NCBI RefSeq assembly: GCF_004216695.1
Contig: NZ_SGXC01000002.1
Location: 1,674,001-1,738,000, forward strand
DNA: 64,000 nt
Reading direction: 5' to 3'
Origin: Pigmentiphaga kullae
GTDB lineage: Bacteria > Pseudomonadota > Gammaproteobacteria > Burkholderiales > Burkholderiaceae_B
The position numbers were made by a program, and so were the translations under genes. This document shows positions 34,751 to 48,306 of this stretch, one piece after another. Each line of letters begins with the position of its first letter. Within the stretch, counting starts at the first letter, position 1. The notes below the pieces were generated by a model that did no database searches, was not told the DNA's origin, and saw only the letters and a list, made by a program, of their open reading frames with translations.

Positions 34751-35062
34751 TCAGTTCCCGGAAGGCTCTTGCACGGGGGCATCGACCCGTTCGCGCAACT
34801 CCTTGCCGGCTTTGAAATGCGGGACCCGTTTTTCGGGAACCAGCACCTTTTCACCGGACTTGGGATTGCGCCCGATACGCGGCGGACGCCTGGACAACGA
34901 AAAACTGCCGAAACCACGGATCTCGATGCGCTGCCCCTCCGAAAGGGACTGGGCCATCGCATCGAGGATGGTCTTGACGGCGTAGTCGGCGTCCTTGGCG
35001 ACCAGTTGCGGATACCGGGCGGCCAGTCGGGCAATCAACTCGGACTTCGTCATTGAGTTCAT
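34751..35062 (-). CDS. ihfB: integration host factor subunit beta
   Basis: IhfB with IhfA forms the sequence-specific DNA-bending nucleoid protein. The 103-residue product starts [18 protein letters not shown] (an ATG three codons in is an alternative). It carries the HU/IHF family signature [44 protein letters not shown] with the intercalating proline region. It follows rpsA as in most beta- and gammaproteobacteria and is ended by a strong hairpin. The lapA gene expected next lies 6.4 kb away. Confidence 0.97.
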   Translation of the reverse strand: MNSMTKSELIARLAARYPQLVAKDADYAVKTILDAMAQSLSEGQRIEIRGFGSFSLSRRPPRIGRNPKSGEKVLVPEKRVPHFKAGKELRERVDAPVQEPSGN

Positions 35063-35117
35063 GAAACCTCTTAGAACGCCGTACCGGGCAACCTGGCAAC
35101 CCTCCCCAGGGCACAGC

Positions 35118-35243
35118 GGATCCGGCTTTGCCGGTCCGCCAGTGCCGCCCCAAGGCGGGCCCCGGCCCCCTCGGGGGGCTGCCGCGTAGCGGCTTGGGGG
35201 CTCACCCCTACAGGGCGCGCGAAGCGCGTAGGGGGTGGGCCTA
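35118..35243. repeat. GC-rich intergenic repeat, copy B
   Basis: It begins with GGATCCGGCTTTGCCGGTCC, identical to 7094-7113. A CCCCTCGGGGGG-type hairpin, TGCCGCGTAGCGGC and GCGCGCGAAGCGCG follow, a string of small hairpins that fills the gap between rpsA and ihfB. It may pause or process the rpsA-ihfB transcript. Confidence 0.6.
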
Positions 35244-36950
35244 TCAGCCGTTCTGCTGGTCGAGCTTGGCCTTCAGCAGGGCGCCCAGGTTCGTGGTACC
35301 CGACGAAGCGCTGGCATCGGACATGCGCTGGATGGCCTCGGCCGTCTCGGCGCTGTCCTTGGCCTTGATCGAGAGCTGGATCGAACGCGTCTTGCGGTCG
35401 ATGTTCAGGATCATGGCGTCGATGTTGTCGCCGGCCTTCAGCACCGTGGTGGCGTCTTCCACGCGACCCGAAGAGATCTCGGAAGCGCGCAGGTAGCCTT
35501 CGACGTCGACCGACAGGGTCACGACGGCGCCCTTGGCCTCGACCGACTTCACGGTGCCCTGGACGACGGCGCCCTTGTCATGGGTGGCCACGAAGTTGTT
35601 GAACGGATCGCCTTCCAGCTGCTTGATGCCCAGCGAGATGCGTTCCTTCTCGGTGTCGATGCCCAGCACCACGGCCTCGACCTCGTCGCCCTTCTTGAAG
35701 TTGCGCACGGCTTCTTCGCCGGTTTCGCTCCAGGACAGGTCGGACAGGTGGACCAGGCCATCGATGCCGCCGGGCAGGCCGACGAACACGCCGAAGTCGG
35801 TGATCGACTTGATGGCGCCGCGGACCTTGTCGCCACGCTTGTGGTTGATCGAGAACTCTTCCCACGGGTTGGGCCGGCACTGCTTCATGCCCAGCGAGAT
35901 GCGGCGACGGTCTTCGTCGATCTCGAGAACCATGACTTCGACCTCGTCACCCAGGGTGACGACCTTCTTGGGATCGACGTTCTTGTTGGTCCAGTCCATT
36001 TCGGACACGTGGACCAGGCCCTCGATGCCGGCTTCGACTTCGACGAACGCGCCGTAGTCGGTCAGGTTGGTGACCTTGCCGAACAGGCGGGTGCCTTGCG
36101 GATAGCGGCGAGCCAGGCCCACCCACGGATCTTCGCCCAGCTGCTTGACGCCCAGCGAGACGCGGTTCTTTTCCTGGTCGAACTTGAGGACCTTGGCCTG
36201 GATTTCCTGGCCGACGGACAGGACTTCCGAGGGGTGGCGCACACGGCGCCATGCCAGGTCGGTGATGTGCAGCAGGCCGTCGATGCCGCCGAGGTCGACG
36301 AACGCACCGTAGTCGGTGATGTTCTTGACGACGCCGTTGACGATCGCGCCTTCGTGCAGGGTCTCGAGCAGCTTCTGGCGCTCTTCGCCCATGTTGGCCT
36401 CGAGCACGGCACGGCGCGACAGCACGACGTTGTTGCGCTTGCGATCGAGCTTGATGACCTTGAATTCGAGGGTCTTGCCTTCGTACGGGGTGGTGTCCTT
36501 GACGGGACGCAGGTCGACCAGCGAACCCGGCAGGAAGGCACGGATCGCGTTGGTCATGACGGTCAGGCCGCCCTTGACCTTGCCGGTGATGGTGCCGGTG
36601 ACGAGGTCGCCGGATTCCAGGGCCTTCTCGAGCTGCAGCCAGGCAGCCAGGCGCTTGGCGCGGTCGCGCGACAGCACGGTGTCGCCGTAGCCGTTTTCGA
36701 GCGCGTCGATGGCCACCGAGACGAAATCGCCTTCGGAGACTTCGAGCTCACCCTTGTCGTCGAGGAATTCCTCGAGCGGGATCAAGGCCTCGGACTTCAG
36801 GCCGGCATTGACCACGACGAAGTTATGGTCGATGCGCACCACCTCGGCGGTGATGACTTCGCCGGATTTCATTTCCTGGCGCTTGATGCTTTCTTCGAAC
36901 AGGGCGGCAAAGCTTTCTTCGCCGGCAGGGGCTTGGGAAACCGAAGACAT
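35244..36950 (-). CDS. rpsA: 30S ribosomal protein S1
   Basis: S1 recruits mRNA to the small ribosomal subunit. The 568-residue protein has six S1 RNA-binding domains. The first two (about 35-190) are degenerate ribosome-binding repeats, and the last four carry clear signatures such as [49 protein letters not shown] and [25 protein letters not shown]. The C-terminal tail is short ([17 protein letters not shown]). It lies between cmk and ihfB, as in the conserved cmk-rpsA-ihfB block. Confidence 0.98.
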   Translation of the reverse strand: MSSVSQAPAGEESFAALFEESIKRQEMKSGEVITAEVVRIDHNFVVVNAGLKSEALIPLEEFLDDKGELEVSEGDFVSVAIDALENGYGDTVLSRDRAKRLAAWLQLEKALESGDLVTGTITGKVKGGLTVMTNAIRAFLPGSLVDLRPVKDTTPYEGKTLEFKVIKLDRKRNNVVLSRRAVLEANMGEERQKLLETLHEGAIVNGVVKNITDYGAFVDLGGIDGLLHITDLAWRRVRHPSEVLSVGQEIQAKVLKFDQEKNRVSLGVKQLGEDPWVGLARRYPQGTRLFGKVTNLTDYGAFVEVEAGIEGLVHVSEMDWTNKNVDPKKVVTLGDEVEVMVLEIDEDRRRISLGMKQCRPNPWEEFSINHKRGDKVRGAIKSITDFGVFVGLPGGIDGLVHLSDLSWSETGEEAVRNFKKGDEVEAVVLGIDTEKERISLGIKQLEGDPFNNFVATHDKGAVVQGTVKSVEAKGAVVTLSVDVEGYLRASEISSGRVEDATTVLKAGDNIDAMILNIDRKTRSIQLSIKAKDSAETAEAIQRMSDASASSGTTNLGALLKAKLDQQNG

Positions 36951-37036
36951 TGTTGAGTGTTACCGGGTTACGCACTTCATGGGGGCGGCCGAGACATTCG
37001 ACCTGACACCGCACCAATCGGTGGAGTTGCAATACC

Positions 37037-37732
37037 TCATTGCTGAGGGCCTGTACTGCGTGCTGCGCCCGAACGCTCGCCCCACCAGCTCATCACCTGC
37101 TCGACCGTCTGGTCGATGGTGAGGTGGGAGGAATCGAGCACCAGGGCATCGTGGGCGGCGGCCAGTGGCGCATTCGCCCGTTGCGTATCGCGCGCATCGC
37201 GCGCTTCCAGATCGCGCAAAAGGGTTAAGAGGTTAGCCGAAAAACCCTTTTCGATCAACTGTTTATAGCGTCGCTGGGCCCTCGCCTCGGCGCTGGCCAC
37301 CAGGAATATCTTGAGGTCGGCATCCGGAAAAACAACCGTCCCCATGTCCCGGCCGTCGGCCACCAGTCCCGGCGCGCACCGGAACGCGCGCTGGCGGTCG
37401 AGCAGCGCGGCCCGCACCGGTGCCAATACCGCGACTTGCGAAGCCATGTTGCCGACTTCCTCGCGGCGGATGTCGGCGCTGACGTCGCGCCCGGCCATGA
37501 AGACGCCGTCGGCGACGAAGCGCACGTCCAGCGCCGCCGCGGCGGCGGCCGCACCCTGGGCGTCATCCGCGGCGACGCCCTGCTGCAGGCAGGCCAGCGC
37601 GGTCAGGCGGTACAGGGCCCCGCTGTCCAGCAGATGCCAACCCAATTGGGCCGCCACCCGCGCCGCGATGGTGCCCTTGCCCGAGGCCGTCGGCCCGTCG
37701 ATGGCGATCATGGGGACGGTGGAACCATTCAT
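37037..37732 (-). CDS. cmk: cytidylate kinase
   Basis: Cmk phosphorylates CMP and dCMP. The 231-residue protein has the P-loop [17 protein letters not shown] and [12 protein letters not shown]. The CMP-binding insert carries [29 protein letters not shown], with [21 protein letters not shown]. It lies 86 bp ahead of rpsA and is divergent from the small DUF2061 gene that separates it from aroA. Confidence 0.97.
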   Translation of the reverse strand: MNGSTVPMIAIDGPTASGKGTIAARVAAQLGWHLLDSGALYRLTALACLQQGVAADDAQGAAAAAAALDVRFVADGVFMAGRDVSADIRREEVGNMASQVAVLAPVRAALLDRQRAFRCAPGLVADGRDMGTVVFPDADLKIFLVASAEARAQRRYKQLIEKGFSANLLTLLRDLEARDARDTQRANAPLAAAHDALVLDSSHLTIDQTVEQVMSWWGERSGAARSTGPQQ

Positions 37733-37798
37733 TTATGAAACCTATCGTTTTTATCGTATCGATCAATTGGCGCCGCGACAGAAATGGACGCACAATTC

Positions 37799-37817
37799 AA
37801 TAACGATTCTCATTACC
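37799..37817. promoter_or_regulatory. Fur-box-like sequence upstream of the DUF2061 gene
   Basis: AATAACGATTCTCATTACC matches the 19-bp Fur consensus (GATAATGATAATCATTATC) at 14 positions, including the ATTCTCATT core seen in many proteobacterial Fur boxes. It ends 17 bp before the DUF2061 ATG, just ahead of its Shine-Dalgarno, where Fur would block transcription or ribosome access. It could also affect the divergent cmk promoter. Confidence 0.5.
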
Positions 37818-37834
37818 AATCAAGGAAGACGGCA

Positions 37835-38050
37835 ATGGCCAAGACCCTTGCCTTTGGCGGCCTGCACATCGTGACCTCGTTCAGTGTCACCTACATTATT
37901 ACCGGCAGCGTGGCGCTGAGCGGCGCGGTCACCTTCATCGAACCGGCCGTCAACACCGTCGTGCACTATTTCTTCGACAAGTTCTGGGACCGGGGCCGGC
38001 GCGCCGGGCACCTGGCCGCCGCGCCTCAGGCCCCCACCAGTCCCGCGTAG
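37835..38050 (+). CDS. DUF2061 small membrane protein
   Basis: This 71-residue protein has two predicted hydrophobic segments ([24 protein letters not shown] and a shorter one around [14 protein letters not shown]). The DUF2061 layout is clear: [11 protein letters not shown]...[20 protein letters not shown]. The ATG at 37835 has AAGGAAG seven bases ahead; the in-frame ATG at 37784 lies upstream of a Fur-box-like sequence and has no such site. It is the only plus-strand gene within the gyrA-to-ihfB block and overlaps the 3' end of aroA by 25 bp. Function is unknown. Confidence 0.8.
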   Translation: MAKTLAFGGLHIVTSFSVTYIITGSVALSGAVTFIEPAVNTVVHYFFDKFWDRGRRAGHLAAAPQAPTSPA

Positions 38051-39363
38051 ACGTCGAAATACGTAGGAAAGGTCTTGCTCACGCAGCCGGGATCGAGGAT
38101 GCGCACCCCCACGGGGCCGAACGCTGCCAACGAGAAGCACATGGCCATGCGATGGTCGTCCCAGGTGCCGATCTCGGCCGGCGTCCAGGTGGCCGGAGGC
38201 GTCACGGTCAGGCTGTCCGGCGTGGCCGTCACGGTCGCGCCCAGCTTGGCCAGCTCGGTCTGCATCGCATGGATGCGATCGGTTTCCTTGACCCGCCAGC
38301 TCGCGATGTTGCGCAGGCGGCACGGCCCGTCCGCATAGAGGGCCAGCACCGCCGCCGTCATCGCGGCATCCGGGATCAGGTTGAAATCCGCGTCGAAGGC
38401 CTTCAAGCGACCGCCTTCGGCCACCTTGACGCCGCGCGTCTCTATCCAGTCCGGCCCCATCTCGACCTGGGCGCCCATCGCCGCCAGGGTATCGGCGAAC
38501 GCCACGTCGCCCTGGATGCTGTCGCGGCCGACGCCGGTCACGCGCACCGGTCCGCCGCCGATCGCGCCCAGGGCCAGGAAGTAGGAAGCCGACGAGGCGT
38601 CTCCCTCGACCAGCATATGGCCCGGCGACCGGTAGGCGGCTTGCGAAGGCACGGTGAAACGCCGCCAGCCGTCGCGCTCGACCGTCACGCCGAAGCGGCG
38701 CATCAGGTTCAGCGTCATCTCGACATAGGGCTTGGAAATCAGCTCGCCCTCGACCTCGACCACGAAACCCCGGCCGGTGGCCTGGGTGGCCAGCGGGGCG
38801 GCCAGCAACAACGCGGTCAGGAACTGGCTGGAGACCGACCCGTTGACCTTGACCGGCCGGGACAGGTCCAGTTCGCCCCAGCCCAGCGACAGCGGCGGAT
38901 AGCCCTCGCGGCCCTGGTAGGCCACGCGCGCGCCCAGCATGCGCAGCGCGTCCACCAGGTCGCCGATGGGCCGCTCGTGCATGCGCGGCACGCCGTGCAG
39001 CACATAGAGGCCGCCCATCATCGCCAACGCCGCGGTCAGCGGACGGATGGCCGTGCCGGCGTTGCCCATGAACAGGTCGGCCTGGCCGACCGGAAAGCGC
39101 CGGGCGCCCTCGACCAGCACTTCGTCGGGACGCGGGCCCGCGGTGATCGCGATGCCCAGCTTGCGCAGGGCCGCCAGCATGACCTGGGTATCGTCCGAAT
39201 CGAGCAGGCCGGTCAGGCGGGTCGAGCCCTCGGCCAGTGCCGACAACAGCAACACGCGGTTGGAAATGCTCTTGGAGCCGGGCAGGTCGATGGCGCCCCG
39301 CGCGTGCCGCGCCGGGGCCAGGTCGAGGTACGGCGGATGGCGGGGGGAATCGGTCATGGTCAT
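38026..39363 (-). CDS. aroA: 3-phosphoshikimate 1-carboxyvinyltransferase (EPSP synthase)
   Basis: AroA joins shikimate 3-phosphate and phosphoenolpyruvate in the chorismate pathway. The 445-residue protein shows [41 protein letters not shown] and the active-site segment [26 protein letters not shown] and the C-terminal [19 protein letters not shown] and TWDDHRMAM also fit. The glycine/alanine loop NAGTAIRPL is of the normal glyphosate-sensitive class I type. Its start overlaps the tyrA stop by four bases. Confidence 0.97.
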   Translation of the reverse strand: MTMTDSPRHPPYLDLAPARHARGAIDLPGSKSISNRVLLLSALAEGSTRLTGLLDSDDTQVMLAALRKLGIAITAGPRPDEVLVEGARRFPVGQADLFMGNAGTAIRPLTAALAMMGGLYVLHGVPRMHERPIGDLVDALRMLGARVAYQGREGYPPLSLGWGELDLSRPVKVNGSVSSQFLTALLLAAPLATQATGRGFVVEVEGELISKPYVEMTLNLMRRFGVTVERDGWRRFTVPSQAAYRSPGHMLVEGDASSASYFLALGAIGGGPVRVTGVGRDSIQGDVAFADTLAAMGAQVEMGPDWIETRGVKVAEGGRLKAFDADFNLIPDAAMTAAVLALYADGPCRLRNIASWRVKETDRIHAMQTELAKLGATVTATPDSLTVTPPATWTPAEIGTWDDHRMAMCFSLAAFGPVGVRILDPGCVSKTFPTYFDVYAGLVGA

Positions 39364-40286
39364 TCGTTCGTATCGGGGGATGGCTGCCCGGCCCGCCAGG
39401 CGCGCCGGGACGCCGACACGGCCTCCAGCATGGCTCGCAGGCGCGCCTCGTCGCCCTCGCTCATGGCCTGCTCGAAGGCATCCAGGGCCCGCCGCACGGC
39501 GGCGGTCTCCTGCATCATGGCGTCGCGGTTTGCCAGGAAGATGTCACGCCACATATCGGGCGAGCCGCCGGCGATGCGGGTGAAGTCGCGGAAACCGCTG
39601 CCGGCCAGATCCAGCCGCAGGCCCGCATCGGCGGCTTCCAGGACCTGGGCCATGTAGGCGAAGGCCAGCAGGTGCGGCACGTGGCTGACCGAGGCGAGCA
39701 CGGTATCGTGTTCGCCCGGACGCATCGTCCGGATCTCGGCGCCGCAGGTCGCCCACGCCCGTTCGACCAGGTCGACGGCGGCGGGCGGATTCTCGTCCAG
39801 CGGCGTCAGGATCACCGTGCGGCCACGGTACAGGTCGGGAAAGGCGGCGGCCGGACCGCTTCGTTCGCTGCCGGCGATCGGATGGCCCGGCACGAACTGG
39901 CCGATGCGGGCGCCCAGCGCCTCGCGCGCGGCGCGCACCACGTCCATCTTGGTGCTGCCGGCATCGGTGACGATGGTGTCCGGCCCCAGGTGCGGCGCCA
40001 GGCCGTCCAGGGTCGCGCGCGTCGCGCCCACCGGTACGGCCATCAGGACCAGATCGGCCCGCGCGGCGTCTTCCAGCGAGACCGCCCGGTCGATCAGGCC
40101 CAGTTCGAGCGCTTGTTCAAGCGTCGCGGCCTGGCGGCCGACGCCCCAGACCTCGCCCACCTGCCCCGCCCGCCGCAGCGCGGCGGCGAACGAGCCGCCG
40201 ATCAGCCCCACGCCCACGACCGCGAGCACCGGCACCAGGGGCCGCGGGAAACCTGGGGTTCCCCGAGCCGAATCCGGATGCGACAT
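39360..40286 (-). CDS. tyrA: prephenate dehydrogenase
   Basis: TyrA performs the NAD(P)-dependent oxidative decarboxylation of prephenate toward tyrosine. The 308-residue protein has the dinucleotide-binding [21 protein letters not shown], the catalytic-site [15 protein letters not shown] and the C-terminal helical [18 protein letters not shown] and [22 protein letters not shown]. It lacks a chorismate mutase or ACT domain. The ATG at 40286 has GGAG eight bases ahead. It lies between pheA (14 bp) and aroA (ATGA overlap). Confidence 0.95.
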   Translation of the reverse strand: MSHPDSARGTPGFPRPLVPVLAVVGVGLIGGSFAAALRRAGQVGEVWGVGRQAATLEQALELGLIDRAVSLEDAARADLVLMAVPVGATRATLDGLAPHLGPDTIVTDAGSTKMDVVRAAREALGARIGQFVPGHPIAGSERSGPAAAFPDLYRGRTVILTPLDENPPAAVDLVERAWATCGAEIRTMRPGEHDTVLASVSHVPHLLAFAYMAQVLEAADAGLRLDLAGSGFRDFTRIAGGSPDMWRDIFLANRDAMMQETAAVRRALDAFEQAMSEGDEARLRAMLEAVSASRRAWRAGQPSPDTNE

Positions 40287-40300
40287 GGGTAGGTCTCCGC

Positions 40301-41383
40301 TCAAGCAGATACCGGGTACGACCCCAGCACCTTGAAGAACGCCACGCGCGCTTGCAGCGCGGCCAGGGCCTTGGCGACCTTGGGATCCTGGCGATGGCCT
40401 TCGATGTCGACGTAGAAATAGTATTCCCACTGGCCGGTGCGGGCCGGGCGGGATTCGAAGCGCGTCATGGACACGTCGTTCTCGGCCAGCGGGGCCAGCA
40501 TCTGGTAGACCGCGCCCGCTTCGTTGGGCACGGCCAGGATCAGGCTGGTCTTGTCGCGGCCCGAGGGCGTGGTCTCGAGATGGCCGATGGCCAGGAAACG
40601 GGTACGGTTGTGCGGATCGTCCTGGATGCCCGAGGCCACGATCTTGAGCCCCCAGCGCTGCGCCGCCTGCTCGCTGGCGATGGCCGCGACGGTGGGGTCC
40701 TCGGACGCCAGGCGGGCCGCCTCGGCATTGCTGGCCGCCGACGCGCGGGCCAGCTCGGGATGATGATCGGACAGCCATCCCTGGCACTGCGCCAGCGACT
40801 GCGGATGCGAACGGATGACGCTCACGCCGTCCAGCGTGCCGCTCTGGGTCATCAGGCACTGCACCACGGCCACCGAACGCTCGCCCAGCACCTTCACCGG
40901 CGAGGACAGCAACAGGTCCAGCGTGCGATTGACGGCGCCTTCGTTGGAGTTCTCCAGCGGGACGATGCCGAAGTCCGCGCGGCGGGTTTCCACCGAGCGG
41001 AAGACCTCGTCTATCGTGCCGCACGAGATGGCATCGACCGCATGGCCGAAATGCGCCAGCACGGCCTGCTCGGAATAGGTGCCCTGCGGACCGAGATAGG
41101 CGACGCGGGCGGGCTGCTCCAGCGCGCGGCACGCCGACATGATCTCCATCCAGATCGCCGACAGCGCCTGGCCGGGCAGCGGCCCGGCGTTGAGCTCCTG
41201 CAGCCGCCGGATGACCTGGGCCTCGCGTTCGGGCCGGAACACGGCCCCGGCGTGGTGTTCCTTGGCCATGCCCACCGCCTGCGCCGTGCGCGCGCGCTCG
41301 GACAGCAGCTCGAGCACCTGGGCGTCGATGGCGTCGATGCGCTGGCGCAGCGGCCCCAGCTTCTTTTGCAGATCGTCATCCAT
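40301..41383 (-). CDS. pheA: bifunctional chorismate mutase/prephenate dehydratase
   Basis: PheA turns chorismate into phenylpyruvate. The 360-residue protein has an AroQ-type chorismate mutase (about 1-90, [24 protein letters not shown]). The prephenate dehydratase domain follows (about 92-275, [49 protein letters not shown]). The C-terminal ACT domain (about 285-360, [40 protein letters not shown]) gives phenylalanine feedback. It overlaps serC by eight bases. Confidence 0.97.
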   Translation of the reverse strand: MDDDLQKKLGPLRQRIDAIDAQVLELLSERARTAQAVGMAKEHHAGAVFRPEREAQVIRRLQELNAGPLPGQALSAIWMEIMSACRALEQPARVAYLGPQGTYSEQAVLAHFGHAVDAISCGTIDEVFRSVETRRADFGIVPLENSNEGAVNRTLDLLLSSPVKVLGERSVAVVQCLMTQSGTLDGVSVIRSHPQSLAQCQGWLSDHHPELARASAASNAEAARLASEDPTVAAIASEQAAQRWGLKIVASGIQDDPHNRTRFLAIGHLETTPSGRDKTSLILAVPNEAGAVYQMLAPLAENDVSMTRFESRPARTGQWEYYFYVDIEGHRQDPKVAKALAALQARVAFFKVLGSYPVSA

Positions 41384-42506
41384 GGCTGCGCTCGAATTCC
41401 TTCATGAAGTCGACCAGGGCGCGCACGCCCTCGATGGACATCGCGTTGTAGATGGACGCGCGCATGCCGCCCACGCTCTTGTGCCCCTTGAGCTGCAGCA
41501 GGTGCGCGGCTTCGGCCGCCTGCAGAAACGGCGCGTTCAGCGCATCGTCGCGCAGCATGAACGGCACGTTCATGCGCGACCGGACGGGCCGGTGCACCGG
41601 GTTGCGATAGAACGAGGAACCATCGAGGTAGTCGTACAGCAGCCCGGCCTTGGCCACGTTGGCGGCTTCCATGGCCGCCACGCCGCCCTGCTGCTTGAGC
41701 CACTTGAACACCAGCCCGGCGATGTAGATCGCATAGGTGGGCGGCGTGTTGAAGCGCGAGCGCTCCTTGGCCACGATGGTGTAGTCGAACGCCGACGGAC
41801 AGATGGGCAGCGCGTGGCCCAGCAGGTCCTTGCGGACGATGACGATGGTCAGGCCGGCCGGTCCGATGTTCTTCTGCGCGCCGGCGTAGATCAGCCCCGC
41901 GCGGCGCACGTCCATGGGCCGCGACAGGATGTGCGAGGACGCGTCCACGGTCAGCGCGGTGTCGGGCGCGCCCAGCGCGGCCAGGTCCGGCCAGTCCATG
42001 AATTCGACGCCGCCTATGGTCTCGTTGCTGCACAGGTGGAGATAGCTCGCCTGCGGGCGCACGCGCCAGGAGGCGGGGTCCGGCATGTAGGTCCACGGGC
42101 CTTGCTGCGCGCCGTCCACGACGGCGGCCTGCTCGGCCGTGGCCGCCACCGCCACGTCGCCGTAGCGCCGGGCTTCCGCGCAGGACTTGACCGACCACGA
42201 ACCGCTCAGCACATAGTCGGCCGCATGCGCCGCGCGCAGGCCGATCAGGTTCATCGGGGCGATGGCGTTCTCGCCCAGCCCGCCGCCCTGCAGGAACAGC
42301 ACGGCGTAGTCGTCCGGAATCGAGAGCAGTTCGCGCAGGTCGGCCTCGGCCTCGTCGCAGATCTGCTCGAAGTGCCTGCCGCGGTGGCTCATTTCCATCA
42401 CGGACATGCCGCTGCCGTGCCAATCCAGCATTTCGGCCGCCGCCTGCTGCAGCACGGCCTCGGGAAGTACGGCCGGTCCGGCCGAGAAGTTATAGGGTCG
42501 ATTCAT
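41376..42506 (-). CDS. serC: phosphoserine aminotransferase
   Basis: SerC is a PLP enzyme of serine synthesis, also acting in pyridoxine synthesis. The 376-residue protein starts [23 protein letters not shown]. It shows [47 protein letters not shown] (PLP lysine in AQKN) and the C-terminal [16 protein letters not shown]. It lies ten bases behind gyrA and overlaps pheA, as in many beta- and gammaproteobacteria. Confidence 0.97.
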   Translation of the reverse strand: MNRPYNFSAGPAVLPEAVLQQAAAEMLDWHGSGMSVMEMSHRGRHFEQICDEAEADLRELLSIPDDYAVLFLQGGGLGENAIAPMNLIGLRAAHAADYVLSGSWSVKSCAEARRYGDVAVAATAEQAAVVDGAQQGPWTYMPDPASWRVRPQASYLHLCSNETIGGVEFMDWPDLAALGAPDTALTVDASSHILSRPMDVRRAGLIYAGAQKNIGPAGLTIVIVRKDLLGHALPICPSAFDYTIVAKERSRFNTPPTYAIYIAGLVFKWLKQQGGVAAMEAANVAKAGLLYDYLDGSSFYRNPVHRPVRSRMNVPFMLRDDALNAPFLQAAEAAHLLQLKGHKSVGGMRASIYNAMSIEGVRALVDFMKEFERSHG

Positions 42507-42516
42507 GGCAGCCGCC

Positions 42517-45150
<2,634 letters not shown>

Positions 45151-45302
45151 GGGCAAGCTGCTTCAAGAGGTGTTGTCGCATCCCGCTCGCAAGGCATTTC
45201 GCGAGGGCAAAACAGCTTGCGAACGAACGGCGGGCGAAGCTTGGGAGTTTATCACCCCGGCCTGGCGTTATGCTTAGGGCCCGCCCGCCCCCCGACCCGT
45301 CC

Positions 45303-46655
45303 ATGGCCTCGACCACCCTGCTGCTTCCCGACTGGCTGATTCCCGTCGAACCCGACCGAGCCGTCCTGGCCGGCCACGGCATCGCCGTGCGCGACGGCCG
45401 GATCGCCGACATCGCACCGCACGCCGTCCTGCGCGGCCGGCATCCGGACGCCGCCGAACGCGCCCTGCCCGGCTGCGCCCTGCTGCCCGGCTTCGTCAAC
45501 CTGCACACGCACGCGGCCATGAGCCTGCTGCGCGGCGCCGGCGACGACCTGCCGCTCATGGCCTGGCTGCAGGAGCGCATCTGGCCCTTGGAACGCAAGC
45601 TGATGTCGGCCGATTTCGTCTACGACGGCAGCGCCCTCGCCTTCGCCGAGATGCTGGCCGGCGGCACCACCTGCTGCGCCGACATGTACTTCCATCCCGA
45701 AGAGGTCGCCCGCGCCGCGCTGTCGATGGGGATCCGCGCGGCGGTGGGCGGCACCGTGTTCGAGATACCCGGGGCGCCCCCCGCCCAGGAGATGCTCGCC
45801 CAGGCCCTGGCGGCCCACGAAAAATATCGCGGCGAGCCGGGATTGCGCGTCATGCTGGCCCCGCACGCCCCTTATACGGTGGGCGACGACATGCTGCGCC
45901 ACCTGGCCGCGGTGGCCGAAGAGGCCGACCTGACCATCGCCATCCACCTGCACGAGACCCGGCAGGAAGTGCAGGAAGCCCTGGCCACGCACGGCATGCG
46001 CCCCACCGAGCGCCTGGCCCACCTCGGCCTGCTGTCCCCGCGCCTGGTGGCCGTGCACGGCGTGCACCTGGACTCTGACGACATCGCGCTGCTGGCCGCC
46101 CACGGCGTCAGCCTGGCCCATTGCCCGGCCTCCAACCTCAAGCTGGCCAGCGGCTTCGCGCCCGTGGCCGGCCTGCTCGAGGCCGGCGTCAACCTCGGCA
46201 TAGGCACCGACGGCGCCGCCAGCAACAACCGCCTGGACATGCTGTCGGAGCTGCGCCTGGCCGCCCTGCTGGCCAAAGGGGCCAGCGGCGATGCGCGGGC
46301 GCTGCCCGCTCACCGGGCGCTGCATGCGGCCACCCTGGGCGGCGCGAAGGCGCTGGGCTGGGACCGCGAAATCGGCTCGATCACACTGGGCAAATACGCC
46401 GACCTGGTGGCGATCCGGCTCGATTCCGCCCGGCTCGCGCCGGTATTCGACCCGGTTTCCCACGTGGTCTACGCGGCCGGCAGGGAGGACGTGGAAGAGG
46501 TCTGGGTCGGTGGCCAATCAGTTGCGAAAAAGCTACAACTCGCCAATTCAACATCAAAAAGCGATCTCGAAAGGATAATGTCCCGGATATCGCAGTGGCG
46601 CTTGCGTGCAGCCGGTGTGATTTCTGGCACAAACACTTACTTATCCCAGGAGTGA
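45303..46655 (+). CDS. TRZ/ATZ-type amidohydrolase (S-adenosylhomocysteine/methylthioadenosine deaminase-like)
   Basis: This 450-residue cytosolic metal hydrolase has the metal-binding LPGFVNLHTHAAMSLLRG, the active-site WPLERKLMSADFVYDG with GTTCCADMYFHPE, and HLHETRQEVQEAL. HCPASNLKLASGFAPV and IGTDGAASNNRLDML carry the catalytic histidine and aspartate. This pattern fits MtaD-like deaminases that act on S-adenosylhomocysteine, methylthioadenosine or guanine-type rings. The last 25 residues (ISQWRLRAAGVISGTNTYLSQE) extend past the usual end. ATG 45303 is preferred over 45270. It is divergent from gyrA and lies ahead of ompA. Confidence 0.9.
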   Translation: MASTTLLLPDWLIPVEPDRAVLAGHGIAVRDGRIADIAPHAVLRGRHPDAAERALPGCALLPGFVNLHTHAAMSLLRGAGDDLPLMAWLQERIWPLERKLMSADFVYDGSALAFAEMLAGGTTCCADMYFHPEEVARAALSMGIRAAVGGTVFEIPGAPPAQEMLAQALAAHEKYRGEPGLRVMLAPHAPYTVGDDMLRHLAAVAEEADLTIAIHLHETRQEVQEALATHGMRPTERLAHLGLLSPRLVAVHGVHLDSDDIALLAAHGVSLAHCPASNLKLASGFAPVAGLLEAGVNLGIGTDGAASNNRLDMLSELRLAALLAKGASGDARALPAHRALHAATLGGAKALGWDREIGSITLGKYADLVAIRLDSARLAPVFDPVSHVVYAAGREDVEEVWVGGQSVAKKLQLANSTSKSDLERIMSRISQWRLRAAGVISGTNTYLSQE

Positions 46656-46753
46656 GTGGCATGAGAGAACAACCGCAATGCTATACTGGGCATGTATATC
46701 CATGTTGCGGCGGGGGTTCGCTGCGAGTTTCATTTCAAGCTAAGAGGAGAAAC

Positions 46754-47395
46754 ATGAACAAACGCTCCAAAATTGGAATCTCTCTGGCGCTCGCCTTCGC
46801 TGCCGTGACGGCCTCGGGCGTGGCCTCTGCTCAAGCCGGTAAGGTCAACGACAACTGGCAATCCGCGTTCGGCGTGCAAGTCAAGAACGCTACCGGCCTG
46901 TGCTGGCGCAATGGGTTCTGGACCCCCGCCACCGCTGATCCGTCCTGCGATGGCGCGCTGAAGGTCGCTGCGCCCGCCGCTGCCCCGGCTCCCGCCCCCG
47001 CTCCTGCCCCGGCCCCGGCACCCGTGCCCGTTCCGGTCAGCCAGAAGGTCACCTACTCGGCTGACGCCTTCTTCGACTTCGACAAGTCCGTCGTCAAGCC
47101 CGAAGCCAAGGTCAAGCTGGACGAGCTGGTCAACCAGATCCGCGGCATCAACCTGGAAGTCGTGATCGCCGTCGGCCACACCGACTCGATCGGCACCGAC
47201 GCCTACAACCAGCGCCTGTCGGTCCGTCGTGCCGAAGCTGTCAAGGCCTACCTGGTCAGCAAGGGCATCGAAGCCAACCGCGTCTACACCGAAGGCAAGG
47301 GCGAGAAGCAGCCCATCGCCGACAACAAGACCGCCGCCGGCCGCGCCAAGAACCGCCGCGTGGAAGTCGAAGTCGTGGGTACGCGCAACAAGTAA
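46754..47395 (+). CDS. ompA: OmpA-family outer-membrane protein
   Basis: This 213-residue precursor has a signal peptide ([15 protein letters not shown]) and a short N-terminal domain with one cysteine pair ([19 protein letters not shown]). A Pro-Ala hinge (about 75-96) leads to the OmpA/Pal peptidoglycan-binding domain ([60 protein letters not shown]). The N-terminal part is far too short for an eight-strand barrel, as in Bordetella OmpA. AGGAGA lies directly ahead of the ATG, and a hairpin terminator follows. Confidence 0.95.
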   Translation: MNKRSKIGISLALAFAAVTASGVASAQAGKVNDNWQSAFGVQVKNATGLCWRNGFWTPATADPSCDGALKVAAPAAAPAPAPAPAPAPAPVPVPVSQKVTYSADAFFDFDKSVVKPEAKVKLDELVNQIRGINLEVVIAVGHTDSIGTDAYNQRLSVRRAEAVKAYLVSKGIEANRVYTEGKGEKQPIADNKTAAGRAKNRRVEVEVVGTRNK

Positions 47396-47448
47396 TCCAC
47401 TGCCTGCCAGTTGGATTCCGGCGGTATCCTTCGGGATATCGCCGGCTG

Positions 47449-47477
47449 AAACCCCGCTCTGCGGGGTTTGTTTTTTT
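47449..47477 (+). terminator. rho-independent terminator of ompA
   Basis: AAACCCCGC and GCGGGGTTT form a perfect nine-base-pair stem with a TCT loop. A G and seven T residues follow. It lies 54 bp after the ompA stop codon. Confidence 0.92.
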
Positions 47478-47552
47478 GCCGCCGGGCCGCCCCAAGGCAA
47501 AAAGCGCCCCCTCGGGGGGCAGCCCCGCCGCGCAGCGGCAAGCGTGGGGGGC
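47478..47552. repeat. GC-rich intergenic repeat, copy C
   Basis: It shares with copy B the segments GCCGCCCCAAGGC, CCCCTCGGGGGG and a GCCGCGCAGCGGC-type hairpin, but lacks the GGATCCGG opening. It lies between the ompA terminator and ubiG. Confidence 0.5.
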
Positions 47553-47580
47553 ATTCTTGTGCTGTCACATGGAGTCCGTC

Positions 47581-48306
47581 ATGACGACCACCGCCCAGGA
47601 ATCCCGGCCCGTCAATGCCGATGCGGCCGAACTGGCCAAGTTCAGCGCCCTGGCCTCGCGCTGGTGGGACCCGCAAAGCGAATTCAAGCCGCTGCACGCC
47701 ATCAACCCCCTGCGCCTGGAATGGATCAGCCAGATGGCGGGGGGGCTGGGCAACAAATCCGTGCTGGACGTCGGATGCGGCGGCGGAATACTGGCCGAAA
47801 GCATGGCGGCGCGCGGCGCAACGGTTACCGGTATCGACCTGGCCGAGAAATCGCTGAAGGTCGCCAGGCTGCACAGCCTGGAAAGCGGCGTGAAGGTCGA
47901 ATACCGCAATATCAGTGTGGAACAGCTGGCTGCCGACCAGCCCGCCGCTTTCGATATCGTGACCTGCATGGAATTACTGGAACACGTGCCGGATCCGGAA
48001 TCCGTGATTCACGCTTGCGCCTCGCTGGTCAAACCCGGCGGCCGTGTCTTTTTCTCCACACTGAATCGCAATTTAAAATCGTTTACCTTTGCCATCCTGG
48101 GCGCCGAATACATATTGGGCCTGGTGCCGCGGGGTACGCACAGCTACGAGCACTTCATCCGTCCCAGCGAACTGCTGGGCGCCGCCCGGCAGGCCGGGCT
48201 GGAAGCAACGGCCATCAAGGGGCTGGAATACAACCCCCTGACGAAGATATACAAGCTGAGCAACGACAGCAGCGTCAATTACATGGTGGCGACGATACGC
48301 TCATGA
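47581..48306 (+). CDS. ubiG: ubiquinone biosynthesis O-methyltransferase
   Basis: UbiG performs both O-methylations of ubiquinone synthesis with S-adenosylmethionine. The 241-residue protein has the family opening [32 protein letters not shown]-binding [27 protein letters not shown] and [23 protein letters not shown] follow. The ATG at 47581 matches the family; the frame is open upstream into a repeat. The gph start overlaps its stop (ATGA). Confidence 0.96.
   Translation: MTTTAQESRPVNADAAELAKFSALASRWWDPQSEFKPLHAINPLRLEWISQMAGGLGNKSVLDVGCGGGILAESMAARGATVTGIDLAEKSLKVARLHSLESGVKVEYRNISVEQLAADQPAAFDIVTCMELLEHVPDPESVIHACASLVKPGGRVFFSTLNRNLKSFTFAILGAEYILGLVPRGTHSYEHFIRPSELLGAARQAGLEATAIKGLEYNPLTKIYKLSNDSSVNYMVATIRS

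Noticed and set aside
34525-35034. A 169-codon minus-strand frame taken as one gene
   Set aside because: Its upstream two thirds are the shadow of ihfB in another frame and run through the ihfB terminator; only the last 45 codons carry integrase similarity.
46975-47035. Short-period repeat encoding alternating Pro-Ala in ompA, as a phase-variable tract
   Set aside because: The codons vary and the period is six bases in frame, so slippage would change hinge length but not switch the gene off. It is a normal OmpA hinge.
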